Counted from the first letter of the stretch, positions 1-11,256 are shown. The stretch: 64,000 bases of DNA from Taeniopygia guttata (GCF_048771995.1 NC_133028.1:6321501-6385500); one strand, 5' to 3'. Made by a program: numbers and translations. Notes: generated by a model from the letters alone, not told the origin.

Positions 1-568
1 GATACCATAATTTCTCCTGTGCCTAGGATAGAGGTTTGCAGTACCTCCTTGCCTGGAAACTGTGACTGATTTATCTGATCCTAACACTAAAAACGATCCA
101 AACATTCCTCAGAATGAGGCATATATATTTCCTTTCACTTTATGTGGTGTTGACACAACCTTAGGCTTATGATCATGCTGGAAGGGATGGTCTTGTGAAC
201 GAACCAAAATATAAGGGCTCAGAGGAAAACCATCCTTTTCTCCAGGTCTGCTGCAGGTAGAAAACAACTTCCTTGTTATAAACAGGAAGATTCAGGTTGA
301 GCATGAGAACAGACTTGCTGAAGCTTCAGACAATGGAGGAGTTGTTTGGAGAGACTGGAGAGCATCTACCATTGGAGGCTTTGGCAAGAGGCTGGTAAAA
401 TGTGTATCAGGAGAGGTTTGCAGAAATCTCAGCTTGCCTTGGGGCAGGGAGTTGAACTAGACTATGATTTTGCATCCCTCCTACACCTTTTCCCTATGTT
501 TCTGCAACTGCAAGCTACTGAGGTTAGCAAACACCTTTGCCCATGGAGCTCCCTGTGTTTCTGTGCAG
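1..568 (+). other. FGFRL1: FGFRL1 intron (3' part), upstream of the Ig-III exon
   Basis: Non-coding. The stretch ends in a splice acceptor, a pyrimidine-rich run closing in 'tttctgtgcag' at 567-568. An open frame runs through part of it (from 346) into the exon, but the residues before the acceptor do not resemble FGFRL1, so I treat it as intron read-through. The upstream FGFRL1 exons (signal peptide, Ig-I, Ig-II) are not in the window. Confidence 0.8.
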
Positions 569-922
569 AGAGGACAAGGTCCAAGCCCATCCTGACAGGG
601 ACACACCCCGTCAACACCACGGTGGACTACGGTGGGACCACATCCTTCCAGTGCAAAGTGCGCAGCGATGTCAAACCCGTCATCCAGTGGCTGAAGAGAG
701 TGGAGTACGGCACGGAGAGCAAGTACAACTCCACCATCGATGTCGGGGGGCAGAAGTTCGTCGTGCTGCCCACGGGGGAGGTCTGGTCCCGCCCAGATGG
801 TTCCTACCTGAACAAACTGATGATTACTCGAGCCAAGGAGGAGGATGCAGGGATGTACATTTGCCTCGGGGCAAACACCATGGGCTACAGCTTCCGGAGT
901 GCTTTTCTCACAGTCCTGCCAG
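569..922 (+). CDS. FGFRL1: FGFRL1 internal exon, third Ig-like domain
   Basis: FGFRL1 is a single-pass receptor that binds FGF ligands and heparin but has no tyrosine kinase domain. It modulates FGF signalling and takes part in cell adhesion and fusion. This 354-bp exon encodes the complete third Ig-like domain. Visible landmarks are the opening [20 protein letters not shown], a first cysteine in FQCKV, the core tryptophan in [10 protein letters not shown], and the closing [19 protein letters not shown] with the second disulfide cysteine. Two N-glycosylation sequons are visible (NTT, NST). The protein is nearly identical to vertebrate FGFRL1 as I remember it, and clearly differs from FGFR1-4, whose equivalent domain begins with a different linker. 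The acceptor is AG at 567-568 and the donor is GTGAGT at 923. The first two bases finish a split codon. The final G is the first base of an Asp codon completed by the next exon at 3732. The partial gene continues upstream of the window. Confidence 0.96.
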
Positions 923-3731
923 GTGAGTTGTGACATTTCCTCCCTCTGTTATCAGTTGTCTGTGTCATGGAATTTATTAATTCAACTGTTGCCCATTGGC
1001 TCCCTGGCCCTCTGTGCTGATTTAGGCTAGCCCAGTTCTGATAAGAATGAATGGGGTACTGAATCAGCCCTGATTTAAATCAGTCCCTGTTGAAATCCTG
1101 TTGATGATATTTCCTTTTTTTCCCTTTGTGGGGAATAACCACAGAATTACAGAATGGGTTGGGTTGGAAGGGAATACTGTTGGTCATCTGGTCCAGCTTC
1201 CCTGCTCAAGCAGAGTCAATCCAGAGCACGTGGCACAGGGTTGTGTCAGGATGGTTCTGGAATATCTCCAGGGAGGGAGACTGCAAACCCTGTCTGGGCA
1301 ATCTGTTCAATGCTCAGTCACTGCACAGTAAAGGAGTTCTTCCTCATGTTCAGGTAGAACTTCATGGGCATCAGTTTTTGCCCTTTCTTTGTCTCCTATT
1401 GCTCAGCATCATGGAGCAGAGCCTGGCCCATGCTCTGACACCTCCCTGCAGATACTTACAGACATTGTTGAGGCCCCTCTCAGTCATCCAGGTGACATAC
1501 ATTGAATTATCTACTCCTGTATGAGAGAGGAGCAAGCTGGGAAAAGATACTACAGTTGCAGATACTAAATCACTTCATGATAGGCTGCAGGATGGGAGAG
1601 GGGAACTGAATAACAGCACAGTTTGCAACCTCATTCCCTAAAATTCCTCCTTTCTCTTGCCCTTATTTATATTGCTTTTACTGGTAAAAGGAAACAATGA
1701 TACAGACCCATAAAATGAGGGAAGAATAAAAACTGTCTGTGTAACAAAGAAATGAAATTAATGAGTGTGAAAACCAGAATGATTGATTAGTTAAATTTTT
1801 ATCCAATGGTCCCCTGGGGCCCCTGTACACAGCTGCTGCCTTCCCTCCCCAGACCTCAGAGCTGGTGGCCACATCCAGCAGAGACTCTATCATCTGTGTT
1901 TGAGACCCACCATCCTTGCCTGGTCATTTGCTCCTTTGTCTGCTGCCTATGCAGTTCTACCCTGATAAACATTTAGGATATACTCTAACTGTAAATAAAA
2001 GTAAAAAGCAGCATGGGTGGGATATAACTCAAAGCCTCTGGGAGTTTCTGAGCTATGAGAGTCTGATCCAGCTCCCACTGAAATCAGGGGGGGACTTTCC
2101 ATGGATTTAAATGGGACTGCAGTGAGGCCTTATGCCAGAACCAGAGCCTGCAGGGCTGTTGATATTGGCCGTGATGGAAAAGGAGAACCCAGCTTGCCCT
2201 AAGATGCAAAGATGTGGTTGTAAAGCCATGAGTTAAAAAAAGACCATTTTGCTTGTAAATCTACCAGATTTGACATTGACAGCTCTGAGGAAAGTGGATG
2301 AATATAAAAATACTTTCTTTTCAGCCCAGCATAGGATTTCTGCCAACCAGCATGAAGACTTCTGTTTTCATGGTCAGCTGATAGGTCAACTCTCTGTTCA
2401 TGTCATGTTTTTTACAGGAGGCTGGACCAGACTTGCCTTCCAGCCTAAATTATCCTGTAATTTCCAGAGCTGGTGAATCAAAATTTCATCTACTGAGGTC
2501 AAAGTATAGGTCCTCCTAACTTCAAAGAGACCACATGGTATATATTTAACATTTCAAACTACCCATAGGATTATTTGTCAAGGAGAGAAAAAGACATTAA
2601 TGTCTTAAAAAGTTTAGCTTGAAAGTTAAGTGATAGATGTTTGAATATAACCTACTGAATGATTAAGACAGCCTGTGGTTTTGGAAGTTTTCTGGGTGCC
2701 TCCCTGCAAGCTGAATTCTGTGCCTGGGTATGTTTCAGGGCATTTGATATTCCAGCTGGTAGCTATCTAGACAAGGATTTTCACAGCTCAGCTAGAATCC
2801 TACCCCAGGACTCCTTTTGGGTCTATAAATCAGGAGATCAGGCTGAAAAACTCGAGTGGCTATCCAGGAATAGCCACTGACTGCCAACTGCAGAGAGATA
2901 AAGGAGGAGGTAGTTGTGAAAGATGATGTCTAAAGCATCTTATCTCCTCCAGTAGCTAAATTTACTGCCCTTGAAAAGTCAGCAGCAGCTCCAAAGAGAC
3001 TGGTGGAGCCCATTTGGGGTAGGAAGCTGGGGACACATTTCAATGCTGAAAGAAGTTTCAGTTCTCCATGGCTTGGGAACCAAGGAGGGGCCACCAGCTC
3101 CCCTACATTTTTCCCATCCTTCAGCCTTCCTCCCAACTACATAAGAACGTCAAGACAACACCTCCAAAACCCCACATTCATTCTCACTGCCATGGTGGAA
3201 CACTGTTGGGTAGCTCCAGGATTGCTAGACAGGATTTCCAGGGAGTGTCTGAAGCTCTTGCAGGCAGAGCTACACCTGGCAGAGGTTGGTGGGCAGCATG
3301 CTGCAGCTCTGTGGCGACCTGATTGTGCCTCCTGGGCTGGTGACAGTGAGTTTTACTGACATGTCCTGTGCTGTGTCCTTCAGTTGGCAGCAAAGCCCAT
3401 TCTGTTACAGAGTGAGAGCGTTAGGAAACTCTCTCAGGCTGGCTCTAGTGTGCATGCATTAAAGCTTGGATAAGAGAGTTATAAAATCCCCCAAAGATTC
3501 CCCTCCTGACCCCTAAACCAGAGAAAATGAGTTGCTTGTCCTTCCAGGAGCACTGAAAAGCAAAGCAGTGACCAAACACCATGTGCTGGCTTGATTTCCC
3601 CCTCGTTCCTTGGTCTGGCAGAGTTGCCAGACAGTCTGTACAACAGCCAGCCCAAGTGCGACATCTGTTTCGAATCCACTTTGCCTGCACGTAATTAACT
3701 CTTTCTGTCTCTCCCCTGCCACCATGCCCAG
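923..3731 (+). other. FGFRL1: FGFRL1 last intron
   Basis: The intron is about 2.8 kb, bounded by a GTGAGT donor at 923 and a CCCAG acceptor ending at 3731. The exon phases on its two sides join into one uninterrupted reading frame (...LTVLP then DPKPP...). It holds one antisense CR1 fragment near 1139-1485. The remainder is unique sequence with no other recognisable feature. Short open frames inside it show no family resemblance. Confidence 0.93.
1139..1485 (-). mobile_element. CR1 LINE fragment, antisense, in FGFRL1 intron
   Basis: The fragment reads as the reverse complement of a CR1 3' end. 'acagaatgggttgggttggaaggga' is the complement of the CR1 tail. It is followed by decayed 'ctccagggagggagactgcaaaccctgtctgggcaatctgttcaatgctc' and 'cacagtaaaggagttcttcctcatgttcaggtagaacttc'. 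The latter phrase resembles older CR1 subfamilies. There is no intact ORF; this is a 5'-truncated, diverged copy. Confidence 0.9.
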
Positions 3732-4141
3732 ATCCCAAACCTCCCAGCGCACCTGTGCCCCCTTCCTCGGCCAGCAGCCTTCCCTGGCCCGTGATCATCG
3801 GCATCCCGGCCGGAGCTGTCTTCATCTTCGGGACCATCCTGCTGTGGCTGTGCCAGTCCAAGAAGAAGCCGTGCTCGCCCCCGGCCGCTGCCCCCGTGCA
3901 CCGCCCGCAGCCCCGCGACCGCATCTGCGTCTCCCAGCTCCCCGACAAGGACTGCATCTCCTCCATAAACTACGAGGAATACGTGGCCCAGCAGCAGCAT
4001 TTACTGTCCCAGGGGCCCGCCCTGGCCCCTGCCATGGCCTCCAAAATGTACCCAAAGATTTACACGGACATCCACACCCACACCCACTCGCACGTGGAAG
4101 GCAAAGTCCACCAGCACCAGCACATTCAGTACCAGTGCTAA
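3732..4141 (+). CDS. FGFRL1: FGFRL1 last coding exon: transmembrane helix and cytoplasmic tail
   Basis: This exon completes FGFRL1. The order is a Pro/Ser-rich juxtamembrane linker (DPKPPSAPVPPSSAS), a single transmembrane helix (about SLPWPVIIGIPAGAVFIFG through LLWLC), a short basic stop-transfer sequence (QSKKKPC), and a tail of about 90 residues that ends at TAA 4139-4141. There is no kinase domain, which is the defining difference from FGFR1-4. Near the C-terminus are two adjacent tyrosine sorting motifs of the Yxx-hydrophobic type (YPKI and YTDI). A histidine-rich stretch follows, with HTHTHSH and then HQHQH. In the mammalian protein these motifs are known to direct internalisation and trafficking. 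The middle of the tail differs from the human sequence as I recall it, with RPQPRDRICVSQLPDKDC and an extra NYEEYV. The exon is GC- and CpG-rich, which opens several long antisense frames that are not genes. Confidence 0.96.
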
Positions 4142-4253
4142 GGGTTGGCCCCGTGTACAGTGGCTCGTTTGGGCTTTTCCTCGTGGTACCTCAGCAGAGA
4201 CTGCTCCGAGTCAGCTCAGCACTGCCAGCAACAGGCAAAGCAGACAGAAAAGG

Positions 4254-4375
4254 TTATATATGTAATTTTAAATATATATATATACATATATATATAATTG
4301 TATATGCGTGTGTGTATGTGTGTATATATATATGTGTATATATCTATATCTATCTATATAAATATATATATAATA
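4254..4375. repeat. (TA)n/(TG)n microsatellite in the FGFRL1 3' UTR
   Basis: About 120 bp made almost wholly of TA, TATG, TGTG and TATC dinucleotide-type units. It lies 110 bp after the stop codon and would therefore be transcribed. Interruptions are frequent, so this is a compound repeat, not a pure one. Confidence 0.9.
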
Positions 4376-5026
4376 GAGAAAGACACAGAGAGAAAAGAGA
4401 TTTTTTTTTTTTAATTATTGCAATCAGGATGTAGCCGAGGAATAATGAAGGAACTCCAATGCACAGCAGAGAGGCAGCTGTCTCCAGCAGCAGAGCCTTC
4501 CTGGGTATTTTAATCAAAGTGGCAACAAGTGAGATGGGACACAGGGATGTGAACCATCACCTCCTTCCTTGTGTTACTGAAGGGAGCAGGCAGAGCAGGA
4601 GGTGTGTGTGGTACTTTTCTGGCTGGGCACGGATGCCTGCTGGGCATCACCTGTTTGGTGGGAAACCCCCAGACCTCTCCTGCTCTGAGTGACTCAAGCT
4701 CTAACGTACCTGAGGTTTAGTGCCAGAGCACCAGGAGGCATAACCCATTCATCTCTTCCAGGGAAAGAAAAATAACAAAAGAGGGTCTGAAAAAACCAAT
4801 TTCTGTTCACGAGGTGAAATGCTATGTGCTTCTCAGTTGTGGTCAGCACAATCAGCTAACCAAGCTGGTTGGTTCAGTTTCTGCAAGGTGAAGGCATCTT
4901 GTTTCTCATGGGATGTTCTGCAGATCAGCTCCACTCCTCTGGTCGTAGGACTCAGTGCCACTGCCAGGAAAAAGGAAAGAAGGAAAGAGGAACATTGTAC
5001 AGAACACCTTTATATTTATATTTAAG

Positions 5027-5054
5027 AAATAATAATAATAATAATAATAATAAT
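5027..5054. repeat. (AAT)n microsatellite
   Basis: About nine AAT/ATA units in a row within the probable FGFRL1 3' UTR. Confidence 0.92.
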
Positions 5055-5516
5055 TGAACTGCTGATGGTGAAGAAAGCAAAACACACTGTCCTTCTCTGA
5101 TGGCTTAGAGTGACAAGCTACTGGATTTTCTGCATCAATGCAAAATACGTGAAAGCATTAGAAAAAATAGTAAGAAGCAAAGAGAGTGAAATAATCTTGT
5201 AGGAAAAAATTGCATTTGAGAAATATCCACCTAGGTTGTGTGTGGTGTCCCCTCCCCTCAGATATCACTTCGTAAGTGACAAAACATTGCAGTTCAAACA
5301 ACAGTGAAAACAGAAAGAAGAGAAAATAAATAAGGACCATATTAAATACCTATATGGACTGGAAATGAATCCAATTGCAAAATATAAAACCTTTGTAATT
5401 CTATATAGAGTTTAAACAGAAGTCATGTATATTTAATTTATTTTGTTAAACAAGAAAAAAAATGTATGATATTTTCCTCAAAACAAGCATTTCTATATGT
5501 ATTTTTGATCAAAGAA

Positions 5517-5522
5517 AATAAA
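5517..5522 (+). other. Polyadenylation signal AATAAA
   Basis: Canonical hexamer, preceded by AU-rich 3' UTR-like text and followed within 15 bp by a T-run and a TGT-containing segment. It is the most plausible main poly(A) signal for FGFRL1. Confidence 0.6.
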
Positions 5523-5545
5523 GATTTTTTTTTCAGGTTCTGTAG

Positions 5546-8500
5546 ATGCCATGCTCAGAACACACTTGATGTAGCTTGTGACCAACTGTGCTTCTGCTAA
5601 CCTGGAGGCCACCTGTCTCTATGCCTTTTCACACTAGCCAGGTGTCATCTCCTGCCACCTCAGGTGCTGCTGGTGCCATCCTGTCCATCAGAAACTGACC
5701 TTTTCCACTGTCTGTGTTCGGACTGTGGGTGTCTGCAGTGGCCAGATCACTTCTCATGGACCCCAGCCATCTCCAGCAGCAGAGCTCTTCTCTCACAGGG
5801 AAAGCTGTTTCACTGTGCATTTCTGGGGGGTGTGGGGAGGATGATTCATTAGTTTTTTATGCCCAGACCTGCAGTGGTTTGTTGGTTTGGGTTTTTTTAA
5901 AGAAAATTTTGTAAATCAAAGCATAACAATTTGTGAGGCTGTAGAAAGAACTTTGGCCTCAGGGTGCTTGGAAGGGGAAATCATGAAATGTAGGTGAAAC
6001 ACTTAATTTGTAACTGCAGCTGCTTCGGGAGCCAGTGGAGGGTGAGCTGGGCACAGTGAGGAGAGAACACAGGAGCTGCTCCCCTTCAGAGGGGCTTGAA
6101 CCTTCCTTCTGCTGCACACCACAGAGAGGCACACAGCTCTTCAGGGGCCTACATTTTCTTTGGAGAAGGCAGGTTCAGCAATGATGCAACTGTTTCTATT
6201 CTTTTCATTTAGAGTTTGATGGTTAAAAAAAAAAAAAAAAAAAAAAGAGAAAATTTAAAACATGCTAATTTTAAAGTTTGGAATTACTTCCTTCTCAAGC
6301 CTGTTCCATGAAAGAGATTGACGCCAAACCAGCTGCTCCATTTAGAAGTGAAACACTTTATTTAATTTGAAACAAAGGTGTGCTTTAGGCTTTGCTTTTC
6401 TCTGAACATTTGTGGAGGTATTTGCTCTGTTTTGACCCACAGTGATTTTTTTCTGGTGGTTTGTTTGAATCACCAGCAAACCAAACAGTTCCCTGTTTGC
6501 TCAGCCGTGGTGCTGCGAGATGGGGCCCTGATTCAGTGAAACACGTCAGCTCCTGCTTTCTTCACCAATACATTCTGCTCCAAAAAGTCCCTTTCTTGCC
6601 TTTGGAGTAGGTTATCCATGTAATAACCCCTAGAGGAAGACCATCCTTCATGATGGTCCTCCTGTAGAGGTTGTAATAAAGCAACTCATTGATAACTAGT
6701 ATTTTTTCAGCAGGAGGGTTCGACACAAATTTATGAAATCCCTAAAATTCAGATTAAGGATATCTTTATATGCATCCTTTCAGCTTCAGGGAGAGCTGAG
6801 AGCAGCTTAAGTGTGAGCACTGATATAAGGCATGGATATGAGGCATGATTTAGGCAGGAGTTCTTAATGGCTGAAGTATAGTGGGTCATTTAATTTTAAA
6901 AAATAAATAAAAAAGCCTCTATACACTAAGGGCATTGCCTTTAATTCAAGGAGACAGTTAAGTGTATGTTTCCATGAGAGATGCTAAAGTCTACATCTCA
7001 TATCTCATGCCTGTGGGAAGCTACTTGCTACACCGTAGTATGTCCCAAACTCCTGCACAGTCCAGCAGCATTAGGGGCATGGCAAAGGGCAGAATTCCCC
7101 TGGGATCCCGTGGCCCTTCTCTGCTCTCTGGGCCAGTGTTGTAGCAAGGAGACACTTCTGAGCCGTGGTGTGTGAGCAGCACTGACACCAGCTTCAGAGC
7201 TGGGGGTGAGCGCTGCGTTTGTGGGGTTCAGCCCTAAGCAAACCCTGAGGGATTTTCTAATGGCACCAGTTCAAGTGGCAGCTCTGTCTCTGAGCCTCAG
7301 AGAGGGGCTTGGTGGGTTAAGAGAAGCACTCCTGTATTTCCCATCCAGCACAGAATTCCAGGCTGTGTGTAGCACTCTCCACCAGTGCCTTCTGCCCTTT
7401 GTGACCCAGCTCCCTAGTGCTGGACCATGCAGGCAAAAACTTCACTTTTTGTCAGATGGCTCAAGTGGAAGGAGTCGCTTCTTCCTGCCCTTCAAAGATA
7501 AATCTCTAGTGCTGCTGACAGAGCTCTCCAAAGGCAAATGTTGCATTAAATTACCCCGCGTGGACGATGCATCAGCGCAGGGCAGCTGCAGCTCTCAGCT
7601 GTGGCACTGAGAATGCAGCTCTGGTTTTGGATGCACCATGAGAGATGCTATAAAGGTCTTGATTTGCAGAAAGCGTGGGGATTTCATCCTGCCTTGGCTA
7701 TCTGCTCCATCTTGACCACCAGAAATGGTGTGAGATTTCCCCCCAGGGAAATACCATCACATGCCCTGTTTAGGAGGGGCTGTGGTTTTTTGTCTGGGCC
7801 TTGCACTGGCTTGCTGTGCCTGGGTGGATTTCACATTTTTGAGGAATTATTTTTCCTTCATAAGGTACCTCTAAGACCTTTTCTGAGTCACTTTGTCCCC
7901 AGCCCTACTGCATGTCATTGAATTTTAGGGCTTGATTGTGCCTTGCATATATTGCAAAGTCTTCCATAGTTTAAATAAATTCAACCAGGCCACACTTGTA
8001 TATAAATATGTTTTTATTCAGTGGGAAAAGATTTGGATGCATCTTAATTCCTAAATAGAGGGTGTTCAAAGAAAACCATTGTCTTGTTTGTGGTAACTGA
8101 CCCTATGTTGAACAGAGAAGATTTCTCATTTTATGTATTTGTATACATATGCATATAGGCATATCGATGTCCATGCCAGGCTGTGATACAGAAGGCAGTT
8201 GTACTTTTAAAATCATGGAGCTTCAAAGATCAAAGGAATTTTAGCCTTAAAACTCACTATCTTTGTTAATTTTATTTGCATTACAGATCAAACATGGCTT
8301 TGCCTACCAATGTGCATGGCATTTTTTAACTTTGTATGGACAATCTTTTTGTGGTCGGCCCCTTTCGAACTGAAAACTTATCAGACATTGAAGATAAAAA
8401 GTGTTCTGTGGTTTTCATTTGGTGAAAAATACAATAACTGAACACATCAAAGGAGACAGAATGGCACAGTGTGTCTGTGGCTTTGTAATAAAAGTTGCAG

Positions 8501-10008
8501 AAAAAACGGAATAAAAGCCTGGAATTGTCTTAATGTGTTTTAGAGTTCTGTGTTCTGAAGGGAAGTGTGGCTCTGTGTGGGTGTGTGTTTGTTAGCACAC
8601 ATCAGGAGTGTGTGCTGGCAGGGCAAACAGAAAATATAGTAAAGTTACCTGTGTGCCACAGCTTGGTCTGATATTTTGTGTGGGTTCTGTGAATCAAGCA
8701 GAGGCATTAATTTTAATGATTTGGGAAAGGTTTCTGGGTTTTAGTGAAAAAGGACAGTTTTTAATCTGTTCACCTCTAGAGCCAAATGCTATAAATGCAC
8801 TAGAAGCCAAATTTTAATTAGCAAGATGAAATTTTGGAGTACCTGGAGTGGACCAGGGATTTCAAGGTCAAGCTCAGCACCTCCACCTCTTTTGAGGCAA
8901 ACCTGTGAGTGTCTAATTTCTCACTCCAGAGGCAGTAAATGTCCAAGCTGTGACATCGTAAGTTCAAAAAAGCTGGCCCTCACCCAAACTTCATCTTGAC
9001 CTGACCTGGGCCTCAGACCTAAAAAACTCTGTGCAGAAATTGCACACTTGGGGTAGGAAAGAAAAAATATTTCTCTGTTGACTCCATTTCTGTGGCTGTC
9101 TGAAACTCTTGAGAGGTTTGAAATATTGGAATAAAGACCTGGGGAAGATGCAGAGATGAGGAAACCCTGGGAGATGGTCAGATATTAAAGGGGAATTTAT
9201 CATGACTTTCCTACCTGGGCAGCACCTCTGCCTATATGAGGAACTTTGAGCATACTCAGGACTCCAAAGTGCTCAAAGCTGATGATTAACATGGAATCAT
9301 TGGAAAAGATCCTTGCAATTATGGAATTATTACCCATACGGAGTTTGTTCCAGCTCTTGGAGATGCTAGTGGGAAAAAAATCCATGCAATGTCCAATGGG
9401 AAATCCAGTTGGACACATGGAGCCATTGCCAGGTTTTTACATCTTTTCTCTGGCTGGCCCATTGGCAGAAAAAGATGGGGCAGAAATTAATGGCCCCAGT
9501 ATGAAGTCAGACACAGATAAATGAGAAATGCACACAATGTGGAAAGACCTATCAAAGGAAGAGGTAGACACTGCAACTCTCAAAATCTTCAAGGCTGGGT
9601 GCTTTGTGGACTGCATGTGGCTAAATGCAAGATTTTGGGAATGTTACTGGGATAAAGGGACTCATGAAGCCCAGATATGAGGTCATCTTGTGGTGTCTTC
9701 TGGCCCTAAGGAAATGCAGTTGAGCTGCAGAGAAAAAGAGATGCCAGAGCACATCCCTGCACCTGGCTGTGCTGCTCGCAGTGAGCACCGTGGCTGCATG
9801 AGTGACCTCAGGGCAACCATGGGCTCAGGGCTGCACACCCAGGCTGCTCACCCAGCTCCAGCTGCCTCCAGGCAGGATGATCCCAGCACTTCCCAGCTTA
9901 GTGCTGCAGTCATGACATTATTTACACAAAGTGGGGTCTGCACCCACATTTATGGCCTCTTTGTGCAAACAGGGGCACGTCCCCGTGTGTACTCACACCC
10001 CTCCATTG
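5546..10008. other. Region downstream of FGFRL1, no coding gene seen
   Basis: Unique-looking sequence. It contains a 22-bp poly(A) run at 6225-6246 and a long imperfect hairpin at 6620-6680 that ends in an AATAAA. Further AATAAA hexamers lie at 8487-8492 and 8510-8515, at the end of an AT-rich, UTR-like block (about 7920-8530). These could be distal poly(A) sites of FGFRL1 or of a non-coding transcript. The open frames here (for example 7206-7610 and 7601-7921) show no domain or family resemblance. Confidence 0.5.
6620..6680. repeat. Imperfect inverted repeat, hairpin-forming
   Basis: The left arm at 6620-6645 pairs with the right arm at 6652-6680 around a 6-base loop 'cttcat'. The inner stem gaccatc/gatggtc is perfect; the outer stem has a few mismatches and a 2-base bulge. 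The right arm ends in AATAAA (6675-6680). It could be a decayed small transposon or a stem-loop in a transcript. Confidence 0.6.
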
Positions 10009-10090
10009 TAGGGTCTGTCTTTCAAATGCACTGGCATGGCCTGGGGCTGCCATCCAATGTGTTGGGGTGCATTGGAGTCTGTCATTCTGC
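10009..10090. repeat. Degenerate minisatellite-like units (left part)
   Basis: The segment holds phrases such as 'gggtctgtctttcaaatgcactggcatgg' followed by 'catccaatgtgttggggtgcat' and 'gagtctgtcatt'. These are diverged versions of the 33-bp unit seen intact at 10765-10816, on the other side of two CR1 fragments. Confidence 0.5.
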
Positions 10091-10105
10091 TTGTCCTTTG
10101 ACAAC

Positions 10106-10468
10106 CAGCTGAGGAAACAGGGTGGTTTAGTCTGGAGGAGGTTGACTTGAGGGGACCTCATTGCTCTCCACAGCTACCTGAAAGGAAACTGTAGTGAGGT
10201 GAGTGTTGAGTGGATGAGAGGAAATGACCTTAAACTGCAACAGTGGAAGTTCAGATGAGATATTGGAATGCATTTTACACTGAAAGTGTGGCTAACCATT
10301 GGAGTAAGTTTTCCAGGGAGGTAGTGGAGTCACTGTTTCAGGAAGTGTTCAAGAGGTGACTGGATGTGGCACTTAGGGAGATGGTTTAGGGGTGATTATG
10401 GTGGTGCTGGTTTGACAGTGGGACTGGATGATCTTGAGGTTCTCTTCCAACCCTGATGATCCTGTAAA
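10106..10468 (+). mobile_element. CR1 LINE fragment, sense
   Basis: A recognisable CR1 3' region runs from 'ctggaggaggttgacttgaggggacctcattgctctccacagctacctgaaaggaa', through the 'ttccagggaggtagtggagtca' block, to the tail 'gactggatgatcttgaggttctcttccaaccctgatgatcctgt'. It is diverged and has no ORF. Confidence 0.93.
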
Positions 10469-10549
10469 TGCAGAGAGCCAAACTGGTGAGAAAAATTCAA
10501 GACCACCAACCAATTAGTATCTTCTAGCTACTTATTGCCCTTTAAATCT

Positions 10550-10764
10550 TTAAATCTCAGACTAGATATAAAGAAAAAATTCTTTTACGATGAGCATGGT
10601 GAAACACCAGGTTGCCCAGAGAGATGGTGGATGCCCATTCAAGGCCAGGTTGTTCAGGTCTCTGAGCAACCTGATCTAGTTGAAGATGTCCCTGCTTATT
10701 GCAGGGAATGGGACTAGTTGATCCTTAAAGGTCCTTCCAACTCACTCCATGCTATGAATCTGTG
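10550..10764 (+). mobile_element. CR1 LINE fragment, sense (second copy)
   Basis: The fragment contains 'agactagatataaagaaaaaattcttttacgatgagcatggtgaaacacc', 'ggttgcccagagagatggtggatgccc' and the end 'gatccttaaaggtccttccaactcactccatgctatgaatctgtga'. It is separated from the preceding CR1 by about 80 bp. Both contain their own 3' tail, so they are two insertions and not one interrupted copy. Confidence 0.93.
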
Positions 10765-10816
10765 ATCCAAATGTGCTGGGATGAGTTAGGGTCTGTCATC
10801 CAAATGTGCTGGGATG
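10765..10816. repeat. 33-bp tandem unit, two copies
   Basis: The 19-bp phrase atccaaatgtgctgggatg occurs at 10765-10783 and again exactly at 10798-10816 (period 33). 'agttagggtctgtc' lies between the copies. Related diverged units lie at 10009-10090, on the far side of the CR1 pair. Confidence 0.85.
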
Positions 10817-11256
10817 CATCCAGGCCACCTGCCAGGTCAGTTCTGTATTCTGGACCTGATAGGAAATGCAACTAAGTAAGGAGCTGTAGGCATAGACCTT
10901 CTCTTCGCCTTGTCTTACCAGCAGAGCATTTCTTTGCCCAAGATTCTCAGCTTTTAAAAGTTTGCTACAAACATAAAAAAACCACGAGCAAATCCCCACA
11001 CCAAACATGTGGATTACTGTAGCTGGAAATAGGAAGTATTGGCTGATAAAACCACATTTAAAATACTGGTGTTATATTGACTGTTAGGTAGAACATATAT
11101 ATTATCTATTTATGGAGTGGAGTCTGGAGAAAAGAGAATGCCCATTTTACATTTTGTTTAGCCAAGGCACTTTTGTGTGTGTTTAGCAGCTTCAGGTCTT
11201 TGCAATCAATACATGGAGCTATGACCTTTATTTATCCTCATTTTAGCTTATGCATG

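Larger units (their letters stand above)
4142..5545 (+). other. FGFRL1: FGFRL1 3' untranslated region (probable main form)
   Basis: The sequence runs from the stop codon to shortly past a canonical AATAAA at 5517-5522, which is followed by a T-rich stretch. It includes a TA/TG microsatellite (4254-4375), an AAT repeat (5027-5054) and AU-rich text with several ATTTA motifs around 5000-5440. No coding frame in it is convincing. The 3' end is inferred from the signal alone. Later signals (6675, 8487 and 8510) could support longer transcripts. Confidence 0.6.

Noticed and set aside
481..936. Minus-strand frame of 151 codons opposite the Ig-III exon
   Set aside because: Antisense shadow of a conserved coding exon.
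3445..4055. Several minus-strand frames of 66-173 codons opposite the last FGFRL1 exon
   Set aside because: These are antisense shadows of GC-rich coding sequence, with no family resemblance or splice context.
3610..4434. Plus-strand frame of 274 codons overlapping the last FGFRL1 exon
   Set aside because: It is in a different frame from the conserved FGFRL1 tail. Its first part is Pro/Arg/His-rich because of GC content, and its end reads through the TA repeat.
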